A DNA stretch of 64,000 nt from Microtetraspora glauca (GTDB lineage Bacteria > Actinomycetota > Actinomycetes > Streptosporangiales > Streptosporangiaceae), in assembly GCA_001570385.1 (NCBI GenBank), contig BBYL01000027.1:1-64000 (forward strand), read 5' to 3'. The position numbers were made by a program, and so were the translations under genes. Positions 36,401-46,425 of the stretch are shown here, in pieces (within the stretch, counting starts at the first letter, position 1; every line of letters begins with the position of its first letter). Below the pieces are notes generated by a model. That model saw only the letters and a program-made list of their open reading frames with translations, was not told the DNA's origin and ran no database searches.

Positions 36401-39400
36401 AGTCCCGGCCGGGCGGCCCTGGCCCGTTCAACCAGGTCCCACGGGCACGCCTCCCCGGCCAGGATCAGCAGCCTCTCCGGCAGCACCGCGGCCAGGTCGC
36501 CGCCGGAGGCAAGCAGCTCCAGGTGGCTGGGCACGCACTTGACCACGTCGATGCGGTGTGCCGCCAGGTAGTCGGCGAACGCGGCGGGATCCATCGCGGT
36601 CTCCCGTGGTACCAGGTGCACCGTCCCGCCCGTGGTCAGGGCGCCGAACACGCAGGTGAGCCCGAAGTCGGCGGCGGGGGTGGACACCACCGCGTACGAC
36701 CCTCCGGTTACGTCGATCCGCGGCAGCATGCCGGCCAGGTAGCTCGTCACGCTGCGGTGCTCGGCGGCCACGGCCTTGGGTGTCCCGGTGGATCCGGAGG
36801 TGAAGATCACGTGGTGCAGGTGTTCGGGCCGCACGTCCACCTCCGGCCGGGCCGACGGCAGGGACGGCAGCCGGTCCATGGCCAGCACGCGGCGGTCCGG
36901 CCCGATCCGGTTCATGAACTCGGCGGTGGTGACCACGGCCTTCACCCCGGCGGCGTCGAGCATGGCGGCGACCCTCGCGGCGGGATATCCGGGATCCATG
37001 GGCAGGTAGCCGCCGCCTGACTTCTGGATCCCGAACAGGGCGCACGCCAGGTCGGCCCCCGGTTCCAGAAGTACGCCGACGGGCTCGTCGGCGCCCACGC
37101 CGGCGGACAGCAGCCAGTGGGCGATCCGGTTGGCGGCCGTCTCCAGTTCGGCGTAGGTCAGGCTGCGGTCCGCACCCACCACGGCCGGCGCGTCGGGGGT
37201 GGCGTCCACCCAGCGCTCGATCAGCCGGTGCACCGGGGTGTCCGCCGTCGGCGGCAGCGGGTCGCCTGCCAGGACCGGGTCGGTCACCGGCTCCAGCGGC
37301 ACCGCGCCCACGGGCGCGTCCAGGTCGGCCAGCATTCCGTCAAGCAGGGTCAGGTACCACCGCGTGAACCGGGACGCGGTGGCCGCCTCGAACAGGTCCG
37401 TGCGGTAGCCCAGCTCGCCGCGCAGCGGCAGGCCGGGGCCGCTGTCGACCACCTGCCAGTTCAGGTCGAACTTCGCCGTCTGCTCGGGTAGGTGGATCTC
37501 GGCCACATCCAGACCGGGCAACTCCGGTCGGTCCGCTTCGGAGAAGTAGTTCAACATCACCTGGAACAGCGGGGTCGCGGCCAGGTTCCGCTCAGGCCGC
37601 AGCCGGTCCACCACCCGGTCGAACGGCGCGCTCGTGTGGGCGAAGGCGCCCAGCGCCGCCTCCCGGACCCGGGCCAGCAGCTCGTGGCCGGTCGGTTCGC
37701 CGCCCACATCGGTCCGCACCACCACCGTGTTGAGAAAGCAGCCGATCACTCCCTCGGTGTCGGGGTGATCCCGGCCCGCGACCGGCACGCCGACCGCGAT
37801 GTCGGCGTCGGCCGACAACCGCGCCAGCAGAACCTGCAGGCCCGCGAGCAGCACGATGAACGGCGTCGCCCGGTACGCGGTGGCCACCGCCCGGACCCGC
37901 TCGCTCAGCTCCGCCGGCAACTCCAGGTCCACCGAGGCGCCGCCCGAGGCGGCCACCGCGCGGCGCGGCCGGTCGGTGGGCAGATCCAGCACCGGTGGCA
38001 GGCCGCGCAACCGCTCGGCCCACCAATCCAGCTCGGAGAGGTCGGGGACGGGGGCCACCTCGGCGTACTGGGCCTGCGGCGGCTCCGGCGCCGGGCGCAG
38101 GCCGAGCCGGGCGGTGTAGAGCGCGGACAGCTCGGCCAGCAGCAGCCCACGGGTCCAGGCATCGGTGGCGATGTGGTGGAACGTGAGCGAGAGCACGTGC
38201 TCCTCGTCGCCGACCGTGAACAGCACCGCCCTCATCGGCGGTTCCCGGTCCAGCGCGAACGGTGTGGACAGCTGCGCGGCCAGTGCGTCCTCTACCTCTG
38301 ACCTGTCGATGTCCGCCGTGGACACGGGCACGTCTCCGGCGGGCCGTACCACGGAAACCGGCTCGGCGCCGGAGTCGTCGATCACGCTGCGCAGCACGTG
38401 GTGCCGCTCGGCCAGGTCACGCACCGCGCCCAGCAGCGCCTCCACCTGGAGCGGCCCGTGCAGCCGCAGCGCCATCGGCACGTTGTACGCCGTGTTCTCC
38501 GGCTCCAGCTGCGCGAGGAACCACAGCCGGGCCTGCACCCCGGACAGCGGGGCGGGCCCGTCCAACCGTGCCCGCCGCGCCCCGGCCGCCGAACCCGGAC
38601 GGGGGAGCGCTGCGGCCAGGTCGGCGAGTACCGGATGCTCGAACAGCAGCCGCACCGGGACCGGTGCGCCCAGCCTGTCCCGCAGCCGGCCGGCCACCCG
38701 GGTCGCGGCGAAGGAGTGCCCGCCCAGGGCGAAGAAGTCGTCGTCCGCCCACACCCGAGGCAGGTCAAGCACCTCGGCCCAGATCTCGGCGACCAGGCGC
38801 TCCTGCGGCGTGCCCGGCGGCACCCGCACCGCAGGTCCGGCCTCGGGGACCGGCAGCGCCGCCCGGTCCACCTTGCCGTTCGGGGTGAGCGGTAACGCGT
38901 CCAGCACGCCGATCGCGGTCGGCACCATGTAATCGGGCAGCCGCTCCCGTAGGGCCGCCCGTACCTGCGCCGCGTCCACCGTGGACGGCGTCACCCAGGC
39001 GGCCAGGCGCCGCCGGGCCCCGCTGCCGACCGGCTGCACGTAGGCCTCCGCCACCTGCGGAAGGGCCCGCAGCGCAGCGGTGACCTCACCGAGCTCCACC
39101 CGGAACCCGCGCACCTTCACCTGGTCGTCGATCCGGCCCAGGAACTCCACCAGACCGGACGGAGTCACCCGCACCCGGTCCCCGGTGCGGTACCAGCCGT
39201 CGACGAACCGCTGCGCGGTCAGGTCGGGTCGGCCAAGATATCCGCGGGCCACGCTGGGCCCGCCGATCCACAGTTCTCCCGGCACGCCGGGCGGCAGCGA
39301 CCGCCCGGCCGGGTCCACCACCCGGCAGCGCACGTTGGGCAGCGGTCGGCCGAGCGGCACCACTCCGGGCTCCACCTCGGTCACGTCGCAGCCCAGCACC

Positions 39401-41607
39401 GACACCGTGGTCTCGGTGGGCCCGTAGTGGATCTGCACCTCGAGGTCCGGCCGCGCCGCCCGTACCCGCTCCACCAGATCCCCGGGCACGGCCTCCCCGG
39501 CCAGGATCAGCAGTTTCTGGGGCAAGGCGTCCATGCCCAGCAGCTCCAGCTGGCTGGGCACCATCTTGACCGCGTCCACCGGATGCGCGGCCAGATAGGC
39601 GGCGTACGCGACCGGGTCGGTGGCCGTCTCGTGGTCGATCAGATGCAGGGTGGCACCCCACGTCAGCGCGCACAGCATGTTGGTCAGGCCCAGGTCGGCC
39701 GCGGCGGTGGACACCAGCGCGAAGGACGCCATCCCGGCGGGGATCCGTTCGCCCACCGCGCCCAGGTAGTGAGTGATCTGCCGGTGCTCGACCGCGACCC
39801 CCTTGGGCTCCCCGGTGGAGCCGGAGGTGTAGATCACGTACGCCAGATGGTCGGGCGCCACGGTCACGTCCGGGCGGTCCCCGGACTCGCCCGCGGCGGC
39901 GGCGATCTCGGCCTCGGTGAGCACGATCCGGGCGCCGGCGGCGGCCAGTACCGCATCGGTTCGCCGTGCCGGGTAGATGGGATCCAGCGGCAGGTAGGCC
40001 GCACCTGCCTTGAGCACTCCGAGCAGGGCGACCACGAGGTCCGGACGTCGCTCCAGCAGCACCCCGACCGGCTCCTGCGGCCGCACCCCGCGGGCCAGAA
40101 GCCAGTGCGCCACCTGGTTGGCCCGCCGATCCAGCTCCGCGTAGCCGAGGGAGCCGACCGCGGTCGCGCCGGGGTGGGCGTCGGCCACCCGCTCGACCAG
40201 TTCGTGCAACGGCACATCCGTCCGCAGTTCCCTCGCCGGGCCGTGAAGGTCGGGCCCGGCGGGCAGCCGGACCGGCGCGTCGGGCTCGGTGAGCATCCCG
40301 TCCAGCAGCGCCAGGTACCAGTCCACCAGCCGCCGGACGGTGGCCTCCTCGAACAGGTCGGTCCGGTAGCGCAGCTCACCGGCGAACCGGCTCCCGTCGT
40401 CGCCGAGTGTCAGGTTCAGGTCGAACTTCGCCGCCGGCGACGGCAGCGGTTCTGCCCGTACCTCCAGTCCGGGCAGCTTCACCGGCGGGCCGGCGTCGTA
40501 CACGTTCAGCATCACCTGGAACAGCGGGGTGACCGACAGGTTCCGCTCCGGCTGCAGCCGCTCCACGATCCGCTCGAACGGCGTACGGGCGTGGGCGAAC
40601 GCGTCCAGTGCGGCCGCACGGACCCTGGCCAGCAGCTCGGCGCCGGTGGGGTCGCCGGAGGTGTCGGCGCGCATCACGAGGGTGTTGATGAAGCAGCCCA
40701 CCACTCCTTCGGCGTCCGGGTGGTGCCGGCCGGCGTGCGGTACGCCGACGGCGATGTCGTCGCTGCCGGACAGGCGGGACAGCAGCGCCTGCAGGCCGGC
40801 CAGGAACACCATGAACGGCGTCGCGCCCGCCACTGCGCGCACCTTGGCGGACAGGGCCTCGGGCACCTCGACCCCGACCGCAGCCCCCTGCCAGGTGGGG
40901 GCGGCCGGCCGGGGCCGGTCGGTGGGCAGGTCCAGCACCGGCGGCAGGCCGTCCAGATGCCGTGTCCACCACTCCAGGTCGGCCTCGGGCTGCTCGGCCT
41001 CCCACGCCGCCACGTCGGCGTACTGCAGGGCCGGCGGTTCCGGCTGCGGTGCCAGGCCGAGCTGGGCGGCGTACAGGGCGGAGAGGTCCTGGAGCAGCAG
41101 TCGTTCCGACCAGGCGTCGGTGGCGATGTGGTGCAGGTTCAGCGCGAGGACGTGCTCGTCCCCGCCGAGCCGGAACAGCGTGGCCCGCATGGGCGGCTCG
41201 GCATCCAGCCGGAACGGGCGCCAGGCCCGGTCGGCCAGCTCCCGCTCCAGCTCCGCCGGCTCCACGTCCACCACGGAGATGGGCACGCCGTCGGTCGGCC
41301 GCACCCTCGCGCCGTCGACGACGCCGCGCAGGATCCAGTGCCGATCGGCCAGGTCGGCCACCGCGGTGGTGAGTGCGGTGACGTCCACCGGACCGGCCAG
41401 CCGCAGCGCGAGTGGCACGTTGTAGGCGGGCGTGTCTGGCTCCAGCTGGGCCAGGAACCACAGCCGTTGCTGTGCCGGGGACAGCGGCATGTCCGCCGCG
41501 GACAGGGCCGGAATGCCCCCCGTCGTGAAGGTCTCGGCCGTGGCCTGGGCGGCGGCGAACCGTGACCGGAGCAACGCGGCGATCCGGTCCTGACTAACCT
41601 CGGTCAT
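33433..41607 (-). CDS. two-module NRPS with thioesterase and fused MFS exporter
   Basis: 2724 residues: C (about 30-460, HHIATDA near 159), A (470-900), PCP (Ser965 in LGGHS), C (1015-1450, HHIATDA near 1145), A (1455-1890), PCP (Ser1990 in LGGDS), thioesterase (2035-2285), then a 12-helix MFS transporter (2300-2724). The TE elbow reads GHCVG, so Cys2115 replaces Ser; the catalytic His is probably His2259 (AGHYF). Both A domains have an AAD-FG/LGLT segment and Lys at the 278-equivalent, the pattern of Asp/Asn-type pockets. The second A domain has YGHTE instead of YGPTE. The start ATG overlaps the upstream NRPS stop. The MFS part resembles the EntS-type siderophore exporters. It should finish, release and export a tetrapeptide. 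Confidence 0.9.
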   Translation of the reverse strand: MTEVSQDRIAALLRSRFAAAQATAETFTTGGIPALSAADMPLSPAQQRLWFLAQLEPDTPAYNVPLALRLAGPVDVTALTTAVADLADRHWILRGVVDGARVRPTDGVPISVVDVEPAELERELADRAWRPFRLDAEPPMRATLFRLGGDEHVLALNLHHIATDAWSERLLLQDLSALYAAQLGLAPQPEPPALQYADVAAWEAEQPEADLEWWTRHLDGLPPVLDLPTDRPRPAAPTWQGAAVGVEVPEALSAKVRAVAGATPFMVFLAGLQALLSRLSGSDDIAVGVPHAGRHHPDAEGVVGCFINTLVMRADTSGDPTGAELLARVRAAALDAFAHARTPFERIVERLQPERNLSVTPLFQVMLNVYDAGPPVKLPGLEVRAEPLPSPAAKFDLNLTLGDDGSRFAGELRYRTDLFEEATVRRLVDWYLALLDGMLTEPDAPVRLPAGPDLHGPARELRTDVPLHELVERVADAHPGATAVGSLGYAELDRRANQVAHWLLARGVRPQEPVGVLLERRPDLVVALLGVLKAGAAYLPLDPIYPARRTDAVLAAAGARIVLTEAEIAAAAGESGDRPDVTVAPDHLAYVIYTSGSTGEPKGVAVEHRQITHYLGAVGERIPAGMASFALVSTAAADLGLTNMLCALTWGATLHLIDHETATDPVAYAAYLAAHPVDAVKMVPSQLELLGMDALPQKLLILAGEAVPGDLVERVRAARPDLEVQIHYGPTETTVSVLGCDVTEVEPGVVPLGRPLPNVRCRVVDPAGRSLPPGVPGELWIGGPSVARGYLGRPDLTAQRFVDGWYRTGDRVRVTPSGLVEFLGRIDDQVKVRGFRVELGEVTAALRALPQVAEAYVQPVGSGARRRLAAWVTPSTVDAAQVRAALRERLPDYMVPTAIGVLDALPLTPNGKVDRAALPVPEAGPAVRVPPGTPQERLVAEIWAEVLDLPRVWADDDFFALGGHSFAATRVAGRLRDRLGAPVPVRLLFEHPVLADLAAALPRPGSAAGARRARLDGPAPLSGVQARLWFLAQLEPENTAYNVPMALRLHGPLQVEALLGAVRDLAERHHVLRSVIDDSGAEPVSVVRPAGDVPVSTADIDRSEVEDALAAQLSTPFALDREPPMRAVLFTVGDEEHVLSLTFHHIATDAWTRGLLLAELSALYTARLGLRPAPEPPQAQYAEVAPVPDLSELDWWAERLRGLPPVLDLPTDRPRRAVAASGGASVDLELPAELSERVRAVATAYRATPFIVLLAGLQVLLARLSADADIAVGVPVAGRDHPDTEGVIGCFLNTVVVRTDVGGEPTGHELLARVREAALGAFAHTSAPFDRVVDRLRPERNLAATPLFQVMLNYFSEADRPELPGLDVAEIHLPEQTAKFDLNWQVVDSGPGLPLRGELGYRTDLFEAATASRFTRWYLTLLDGMLADLDAPVGAVPLEPVTDPVLAGDPLPPTADTPVHRLIERWVDATPDAPAVVGADRSLTYAELETAANRIAHWLLSAGVGADEPVGVLLEPGADLACALFGIQKSGGGYLPMDPGYPAARVAAMLDAAGVKAVVTTAEFMNRIGPDRRVLAMDRLPSLPSARPEVDVRPEHLHHVIFTSGSTGTPKAVAAEHRSVTSYLAGMLPRIDVTGGSYAVVSTPAADFGLTCVFGALTTGGTVHLVPRETAMDPAAFADYLAAHRIDVVKCVPSHLELLASGGDLAAVLPERLLILAGEACPWDLVERARAARPGLRIQSHYGHTESTMICLVCDTEEIPVEYRTGIVPLGRPLPGVHGHLVDSSMRPVPAGVPGELVVGGPGVTRGYIGSPELTAERFVPDPLTGQGRCYRSGDLLRVTADGRVEFRGRADDQVKVRGYRVELGEVTTALRALPQVTDAVVLPVGEGKARQLAAWVTPATVDVSAVRSALRERLPDYMVPAQLVVLDRLPLNPNGKVDRAALPEPRPEAAVFVPPSTAGEELVARAWAQVLGVAEVGAHDDFFALGGDSFAAVRAVKEIGHGLRVIDLFTRPTVAELAAFLDRRDGGGLLHRLGGGRTSEFTLVCVPYGGGSAAVYQPLARALGEGVEVLAVELPGHDPARPDEMPLPMEKLVEDLAAEVAATASGPIAIYGHCVGSAPAVALARRLEADGVPVLGVIAAAGFPSAQLPGRLARRLFRGDRWVSDRMFQDALRATGGLLDDMSEAAKHAAVRAMRHDADQAQEWFGRELAGAGPLLRAPILCLVGERDRATELHQERYAEWAAFAPRAELAVLPRAGHYFLRHQAEPLADLLIGYLRRWASGRLPDPVRPPGRTGRTGLRPFYTVAGGQFVSAVGTALSSFALGVWAYQNSGRILDLALVVMLSQIPTVLLTPLGGALADRVDRRRIMLACDAISALAMAALVLLLITDRLALWNVCLIVGVTSLVTAFQQPAYLAAIAQLVPKPYLTQANAVANLGFGVGNVVAPLAGGALIGMLGLSSVVAIDVATFAIGVATLLAVRFPNRLFHRQEETFRTALTGGWRFLRRRRPLLVMALYFAVVNFCTALMWVLITPVVLAIGSPATLGTVTAVGGLGAAVGTGVVLVWGGTRRRATGMIGFVIGSGIGVVLMGAWPAVWLVAAGLFLRLACMSIGNAHWLSIIQVKVGPELQGRVLSVNVMLATAMQPLGFLAAGPLADWAQPYTSGPGRGAAMVLLASGVLLSVWGLLGLRHRPLHHLEDLVPDAAPPPEAKADLDAIQAEVLNG

Positions 41608-44600
41608 GCGTCGTTCCCATCTGTCAGTTCCGCGACCAGCAGCCTCTCCAGCTCGGCGGCGAAGTCGGCCAGCACCGGTCGTTCGAAGAGCAACCGCACC
41701 GCAACGGCCAGACCCAGCGCCTCCCGGATGCGGCCGGCCACGCGGGTCGCGGCGAAGGAGTGCCCACCCAGGGCGAAGAAGTCGTCGTCGGCCCACACGG
41801 CGGGACGATCCAGCACCGCGCCCCAGATGGTGGCCACCAGGCGTTCGGAATCGGTGCGGGGGGCCGTCCGTTCGGCCTCCGGCGCGTCGACCGGCTCGGG
41901 CAGGGCCGCGCGGTCGACCTTGCCGCTGGACAGGACCGGCAGGGCCGGCAACGCGACCCACCGCCTCGGCACCATGTGGCCGGGTAACCGCGACCGGAGA
42001 TGCCGCTCCACGGCGGCCACATCCGTCGTCTCCGGCACGACGTAACCGATCAGGTGCGCCTGGGCGTCCGAGCCGGCCACGGTCACCGCCCCCTGGGACA
42101 CCTCGTGCAGCACCGCCTCGACCTCGCCCAGCTCGATCCGGTATCCGCGTACCTTCACCTGGTGGTCCCTGCGGCCATGGAACTCCAGCGTCCCGTCCGG
42201 CCGCCATCTGACCAGGTCTCCGGTCCGGTAACACCGGCCGCCGGGGACGAACGGGTCGTCGATGAACGCGGCCGCGGTCAGGTCGGGTCGGCCCCGGTAG
42301 CCCCGGGCCACCCCGGCGCCGCCCAGCAACAGCTCGCCGACCGCTCCCGGCGGCACCAGCCGCAGCTCGGAGTCGACCACGTACGCCCGCTCGCCCGGCA
42401 TCGGCTGCCCGATCGGCACCGGGCCCGTCTCGTTCGCACCCAGCCTGTGCTGGATCGAGGCGACGGTGGCCTCGGTGGGACCGTAGGTATTCCACAGCTC
42501 GCCGACCCGCGGCAGAAGCTCCCCGGCGAGGGCCGGATCCAGGGCTTCCCCTCCGGAGATGGCCAGCAGGCCCGGCTCTCCGGCCCAGCCCGCGGCCAGC
42601 AGCATCCGGTACGTGGTGGGCACCAGGTCGATCGCCGTGGCCTTGCTGGCCGCGATCACCTCGGCCAGCGCGTGCCCGTCCACGGCCGTGGCCCGGTCCA
42701 CCATCACGCAGGTGCCGCCGACGCTCAAGAGAACCCACAGCTCCGACGCGGAGGTGTCGAAGGTCAGGGGCGCCACGGCCAGCTGGACATCCCGCGGCCC
42801 AAGTCGCAGCTCGGTCGCCAGCCCGGAGACGTAGGCCGCCAGATTGCCGTGGGTGACCTCGACGCCCTTGGGCGCCCCGGTGGAGCCGGAGGTGTAGAGG
42901 ACATACGCCAGGTCGTCGGCCCCCACCCGCGGCAGCTTCACAGGTTCGCCGGGGACGGCCACCAGGTGGTCCAGGTCCAGGGTGGGCAGGCCCGGAACGG
43001 TCACGCCGCCCCGGGTGAGGACCACCCGCGCTCCGGCATCCCGGGTGAGCCGGCTCAGGTGCTCAATCGGGTGCTCCGGGTCGAGCGGAACGTACGCCGC
43101 GCCGGCCCGCCACACTGCCAGCAGCACCGCCGGCAGGAGATGGTCCCGCGGAAGGCAGACCCCGACCACCTCGCCCGGCGCCACCCCCTGCCGCACCAGC
43201 GCGGCCGCCGCCCGGCCGGACCACTCCTCCAGCTCCGCGTAGTCGAGGCGGGCGCCGTCCGGGCCGACCACCGCTGTCCCGGCCGTGTGCCGCCCCAGCG
43301 CCATCGGCACCGTCTCCGGAAACTCCGGCAGCCGCGGCCCAGCCGCGGCGGCCAGCAGGGCCGCGCGTTCGACTGGGGTGACCAGCTCGAACGCGGACAG
43401 CTGCCGGTCCGGGTCGGCCAGCCCGCACCGCAGCAGTTCCGTCAGCCGGTCCAGGTACGCCTCGGCCCGCGCGGGATCGAGGTGGGCGTCGCCGTACTCC
43501 AGGTGCAACTCGGCGCCGTCCGCGGTCCGGTTGACCAGCACGCTGAGCTCGTGGCCCGCGGCTCCCGATCCCAGGTCGGTGAGCAGTTCCAGGTTGCCCT
43601 GGCGCACCGGCACCTCGGCGTGCTGCATGGCAAGCAGCACCGGGGTCCGGGGCAGGTCGGCGGGCGGGACCTCCTGGTGCACCAGCGCCCTCGTGGTGGA
43701 CTCGGCGGCCTGCTGGACCAGGGTCCGGAAGCTCAGCGCGCCGGTGGGCCGCAGCCGCACCGGCACCGTGTCCACCAGCGGGCCGATGACCTCGGTCAGC
43801 TCCGGCCGGGCCCGCCGTGCCGCGACCACCCCGACCAGCGTGTCCGGCTCGCCGGCGGCCAGGGCCAGACCGGCCAGGTACACCGCGAACGGGGTGACGC
43901 CGCACTCCCGGGCCAGTGCCGTCACACCCGTCACGAACTCGGCCGGCAGCGGCCGGACCACCTTGCTCGTCGTCAGGTCCGCCGGCGCCGGGCCCGCCGC
44001 CGGCGCGCCGGCCAGCTCGTCCCGCCAGAACTCGCGCAGTTGCTCCAGATCCGGCTGCTCCTGCTCGCGCACGGCCACGTCGCCGACCTGGACCGCCGGC
44101 CCGGTGACCGGCTCGCCGGCCAGCTCGGCGGCCAGCTCGCCCATCAGCACCCCGACCGACCCGCCGTCGAAGGCGATGTGGTCCACGACGACCACCAGCT
44201 CGGCCTCCCCGTCGTCCAGGCGGCACAGGTGGGCCCGCATGAGCGGCACCTCGCTCGTCACGTCGAAGACGTGCGCCGCCGCCGCCCTGGCCACCGTCCG
44301 CGGGTCCTGCCTCGCGGCGTGTTCGACGAAGGGCACGGGCGCGGGCGGGTGCGCCACGGCGTACGGCACGCCGTTCTCGTCGACGGCGACGGTGCTGCGC
44401 AGCACCTCGTGCCGCCGTACCACCGCGTCCAGGGCCGACCTCAACGGCGCGGCGTCGGGCAGGTCGCGCACGCGCAGCCGGATCCCCAGCGTGGTGACCG
44501 GGCTGCGCGGGTGCAACTGCTTCAGCGTCCAGAACTCGCGCTGCATCTGAGTGAGCGGATACCGGGTCCGGCCGCTCTGCCGGACCACCTCCGGTCCGGC

Positions 44601-46406
44601 CTGGCGTAGCCCGGCGGCCAGGCCGGCCGCGGTGGGGGCGGTCAGGAAGGCCGCAAGGGGCACGGCGTGCCCCAGCCGGCGGGACAGCTCGATCACAACC
44701 CTGGCCGCGGACAGGGAGTGCCCGCCCAGGTCGGTGAACCGATCGTGTACGCCGACCCCCGGCAGGCCCAGCACCTCCTCGATCACCTCGGCCACCAGGC
44801 GTTCGTCGTCGGTGCGGGGCGCGACCGGCGCCGTGTCGACCGACCGGTACGCGCCGAGCCTGGGCAGGGCCGCCCGGTCGACCTTGCCGGTGGGGGAGAG
44901 CGGAAGATCCTCGGTCACGCCGATCCGGGTCGGCACCAGGTGGTCGGGCAGCCGGGCGCGCAGCCAGTCCCGCAGCTCCGGCTCGCTCACCCCGGACGCT
45001 GCCACGTGGCCGGCCAGGTAGGCGATCCCGTCGTCGTCGGTCGCGGCCAGCACGACGGCCCGGCGTACCGCGGGGTGGCGGCCCAGCGCGGCCTCCACCT
45101 CGCCCAGCTCCACCCGATAGCCGCGGATCTTGACCTGGTCGTCGGCCCGGCCGGCGTAGCGCAGCTCGCCGTTCACCCGGCGGACCAGATCTCCGCTGCG
45201 GTAGACCCGGCTGCCGTCGGGATCGGTGCGGAACGCGCGCGACTCGCGCCCCAGGTAGCCGCGGGTCACCCCCGGCCCACCGATCCACAGCTCGCCCAGC
45301 TCTCCGTCCGGGACGGGGTTTCCGTCCGCATCGCGCACCGAGAGCACCGCACCGGCCATCGGGTCACCCAACGGCGGTTCACCCTCGTAGTCCCGGCTCA
45401 CCTCGACGGCGGCGCAGGCGGTGGTGCACTCGGTCGGGCCGTACAGGTTCAGCACGCGGCGCACTCCGGGATTGGCGTAGATCCGCCGCACCAGGGCGCC
45501 GGTCAGCGGCTCGCCTCCGGAGAACACCGCGCGCACCCCGCTCGGCAGCGGCTCACGCAGCAGCACCGACAGCGCGGAGGGAACCCCGTAGACCGTGGTC
45601 ACCTCCTCCTTCGCCGGCAGGCTTGGCAGCGCCAGCAGGTTGTCGGCGAGGATCACCGTTCCACCCGCGACCAGCGGCGTGAAGATCTGGGTGATCGACG
45701 CGTCGAAACAGACCGAGGAGGCGGCCAGCATGCCGCCCAGTTCCTCGGCGGTGTACGCCGACGCCTCCCAGCGCAGCAGGTTCAGGCTGTTGCGGTGCTC
45801 CACGACCACGCCCTTGGGCGTTCCGGTTGAGCCGGAGGTGTAGATGACGTACGCCGGGTCGCTCGGGTCCCCGGCGACGCCGGGTTCCCCGTCGCCCGGC
45901 GTCACGTCGTCCACGAGAATGGTCTCGGCTCCGGTCAGTACGGCGGTCTCCCGCAGCGCGGCCGACGTGATCACCGCGGCGACCGCGGAGTCCTCCGCCA
46001 TGAACCGCAGCCGCTCGGCCGGGTAGGCGGGGTCAAGCGGCACGTAGGCCGCTCCCGCCTTCCACACCCCCACCAGCGCGGGAACCAACCACTCACCGCG
46101 ATCCAAGCAGACTCCGACCAGTTGGCCGCGTCCGACGCCCTGGGCGGCCAGAGCGCGTGCGACGTCGTCGGCTCTGCGATCCAGATCGGCGTAGCTGAGT
46201 CGGTTGGTGCCCGCCACGACGGCGATGCGGTCCGGGGTACGCCGGCTCTGGGCCGCTATCGCCTCGTGGACTCGAGCTGGTGCGTCGAACCTCTCGGTCG
46301 CGCCTTTCCGCTCAGCCGGGCTCGGCTCCCCCTGCCGCCCCGTCGTGCCCAACTCGACGTGTGTCACATCAGTGGTCAATTTGTGCTCGTTCCCATCCAA
46401 GATCAC
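41604..46406 (-). CDS. NRPS, loading module plus one extension module (A-PCP-C-A-PCP)
   Basis: 1600 residues: A (about 45-490, YTSGSTGTPKG near 187-204), PCP (Ser564 in LGGHS), C (about 610-1030, motif DHIAFDG near 745, with Asp for the first His), A (about 1040-1480, YTSGSTGAPKG near 1175), PCP (Ser1550 in LGGHS). With no N-terminal C domain, the first A-PCP should start the chain with a free amino acid. There is no epimerase, methyltransferase or MbtH-like gene nearby. The GTG start has only a weak ribosome binding site; a 63-codon ORF with a TTA codon ends 19 bp upstream and may couple to it. First gene of the three-gene NRPS operon. Confidence 0.9.
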   Translation of the reverse strand: MILDGNEHKLTTDVTHVELGTTGRQGEPSPAERKGATERFDAPARVHEAIAAQSRRTPDRIAVVAGTNRLSYADLDRRADDVARALAAQGVGRGQLVGVCLDRGEWLVPALVGVWKAGAAYVPLDPAYPAERLRFMAEDSAVAAVITSAALRETAVLTGAETILVDDVTPGDGEPGVAGDPSDPAYVIYTSGSTGTPKGVVVEHRNSLNLLRWEASAYTAEELGGMLAASSVCFDASITQIFTPLVAGGTVILADNLLALPSLPAKEEVTTVYGVPSALSVLLREPLPSGVRAVFSGGEPLTGALVRRIYANPGVRRVLNLYGPTECTTACAAVEVSRDYEGEPPLGDPMAGAVLSVRDADGNPVPDGELGELWIGGPGVTRGYLGRESRAFRTDPDGSRVYRSGDLVRRVNGELRYAGRADDQVKIRGYRVELGEVEAALGRHPAVRRAVVLAATDDDGIAYLAGHVAASGVSEPELRDWLRARLPDHLVPTRIGVTEDLPLSPTGKVDRAALPRLGAYRSVDTAPVAPRTDDERLVAEVIEEVLGLPGVGVHDRFTDLGGHSLSAARVVIELSRRLGHAVPLAAFLTAPTAAGLAAGLRQAGPEVVRQSGRTRYPLTQMQREFWTLKQLHPRSPVTTLGIRLRVRDLPDAAPLRSALDAVVRRHEVLRSTVAVDENGVPYAVAHPPAPVPFVEHAARQDPRTVARAAAAHVFDVTSEVPLMRAHLCRLDDGEAELVVVVDHIAFDGGSVGVLMGELAAELAGEPVTGPAVQVGDVAVREQEQPDLEQLREFWRDELAGAPAAGPAPADLTTSKVVRPLPAEFVTGVTALARECGVTPFAVYLAGLALAAGEPDTLVGVVAARRARPELTEVIGPLVDTVPVRLRPTGALSFRTLVQQAAESTTRALVHQEVPPADLPRTPVLLAMQHAEVPVRQGNLELLTDLGSGAAGHELSVLVNRTADGAELHLEYGDAHLDPARAEAYLDRLTELLRCGLADPDRQLSAFELVTPVERAALLAAAAGPRLPEFPETVPMALGRHTAGTAVVGPDGARLDYAELEEWSGRAAAALVRQGVAPGEVVGVCLPRDHLLPAVLLAVWRAGAAYVPLDPEHPIEHLSRLTRDAGARVVLTRGGVTVPGLPTLDLDHLVAVPGEPVKLPRVGADDLAYVLYTSGSTGAPKGVEVTHGNLAAYVSGLATELRLGPRDVQLAVAPLTFDTSASELWVLLSVGGTCVMVDRATAVDGHALAEVIAASKATAIDLVPTTYRMLLAAGWAGEPGLLAISGGEALDPALAGELLPRVGELWNTYGPTEATVASIQHRLGANETGPVPIGQPMPGERAYVVDSELRLVPPGAVGELLLGGAGVARGYRGRPDLTAAAFIDDPFVPGGRCYRTGDLVRWRPDGTLEFHGRRDHQVKVRGYRIELGEVEAVLHEVSQGAVTVAGSDAQAHLIGYVVPETTDVAAVERHLRSRLPGHMVPRRWVALPALPVLSSGKVDRAALPEPVDAPEAERTAPRTDSERLVATIWGAVLDRPAVWADDDFFALGGHSFAATRVAGRIREALGLAVAVRLLFERPVLADFAAELERLLVAELTDGNDA

Positions 46407-46425
46407 CCCGATGGCGGGAAGTTGT

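Noticed and set aside
41608..42738. N-terminal extension of the terminal NRPS frame by about 377 codons
   Set aside because: It overlaps the upstream NRPS out of frame and is Arg/Gly-rich noise; the C domain begins after the ATG at 41607, which forms an ATGA overlap.
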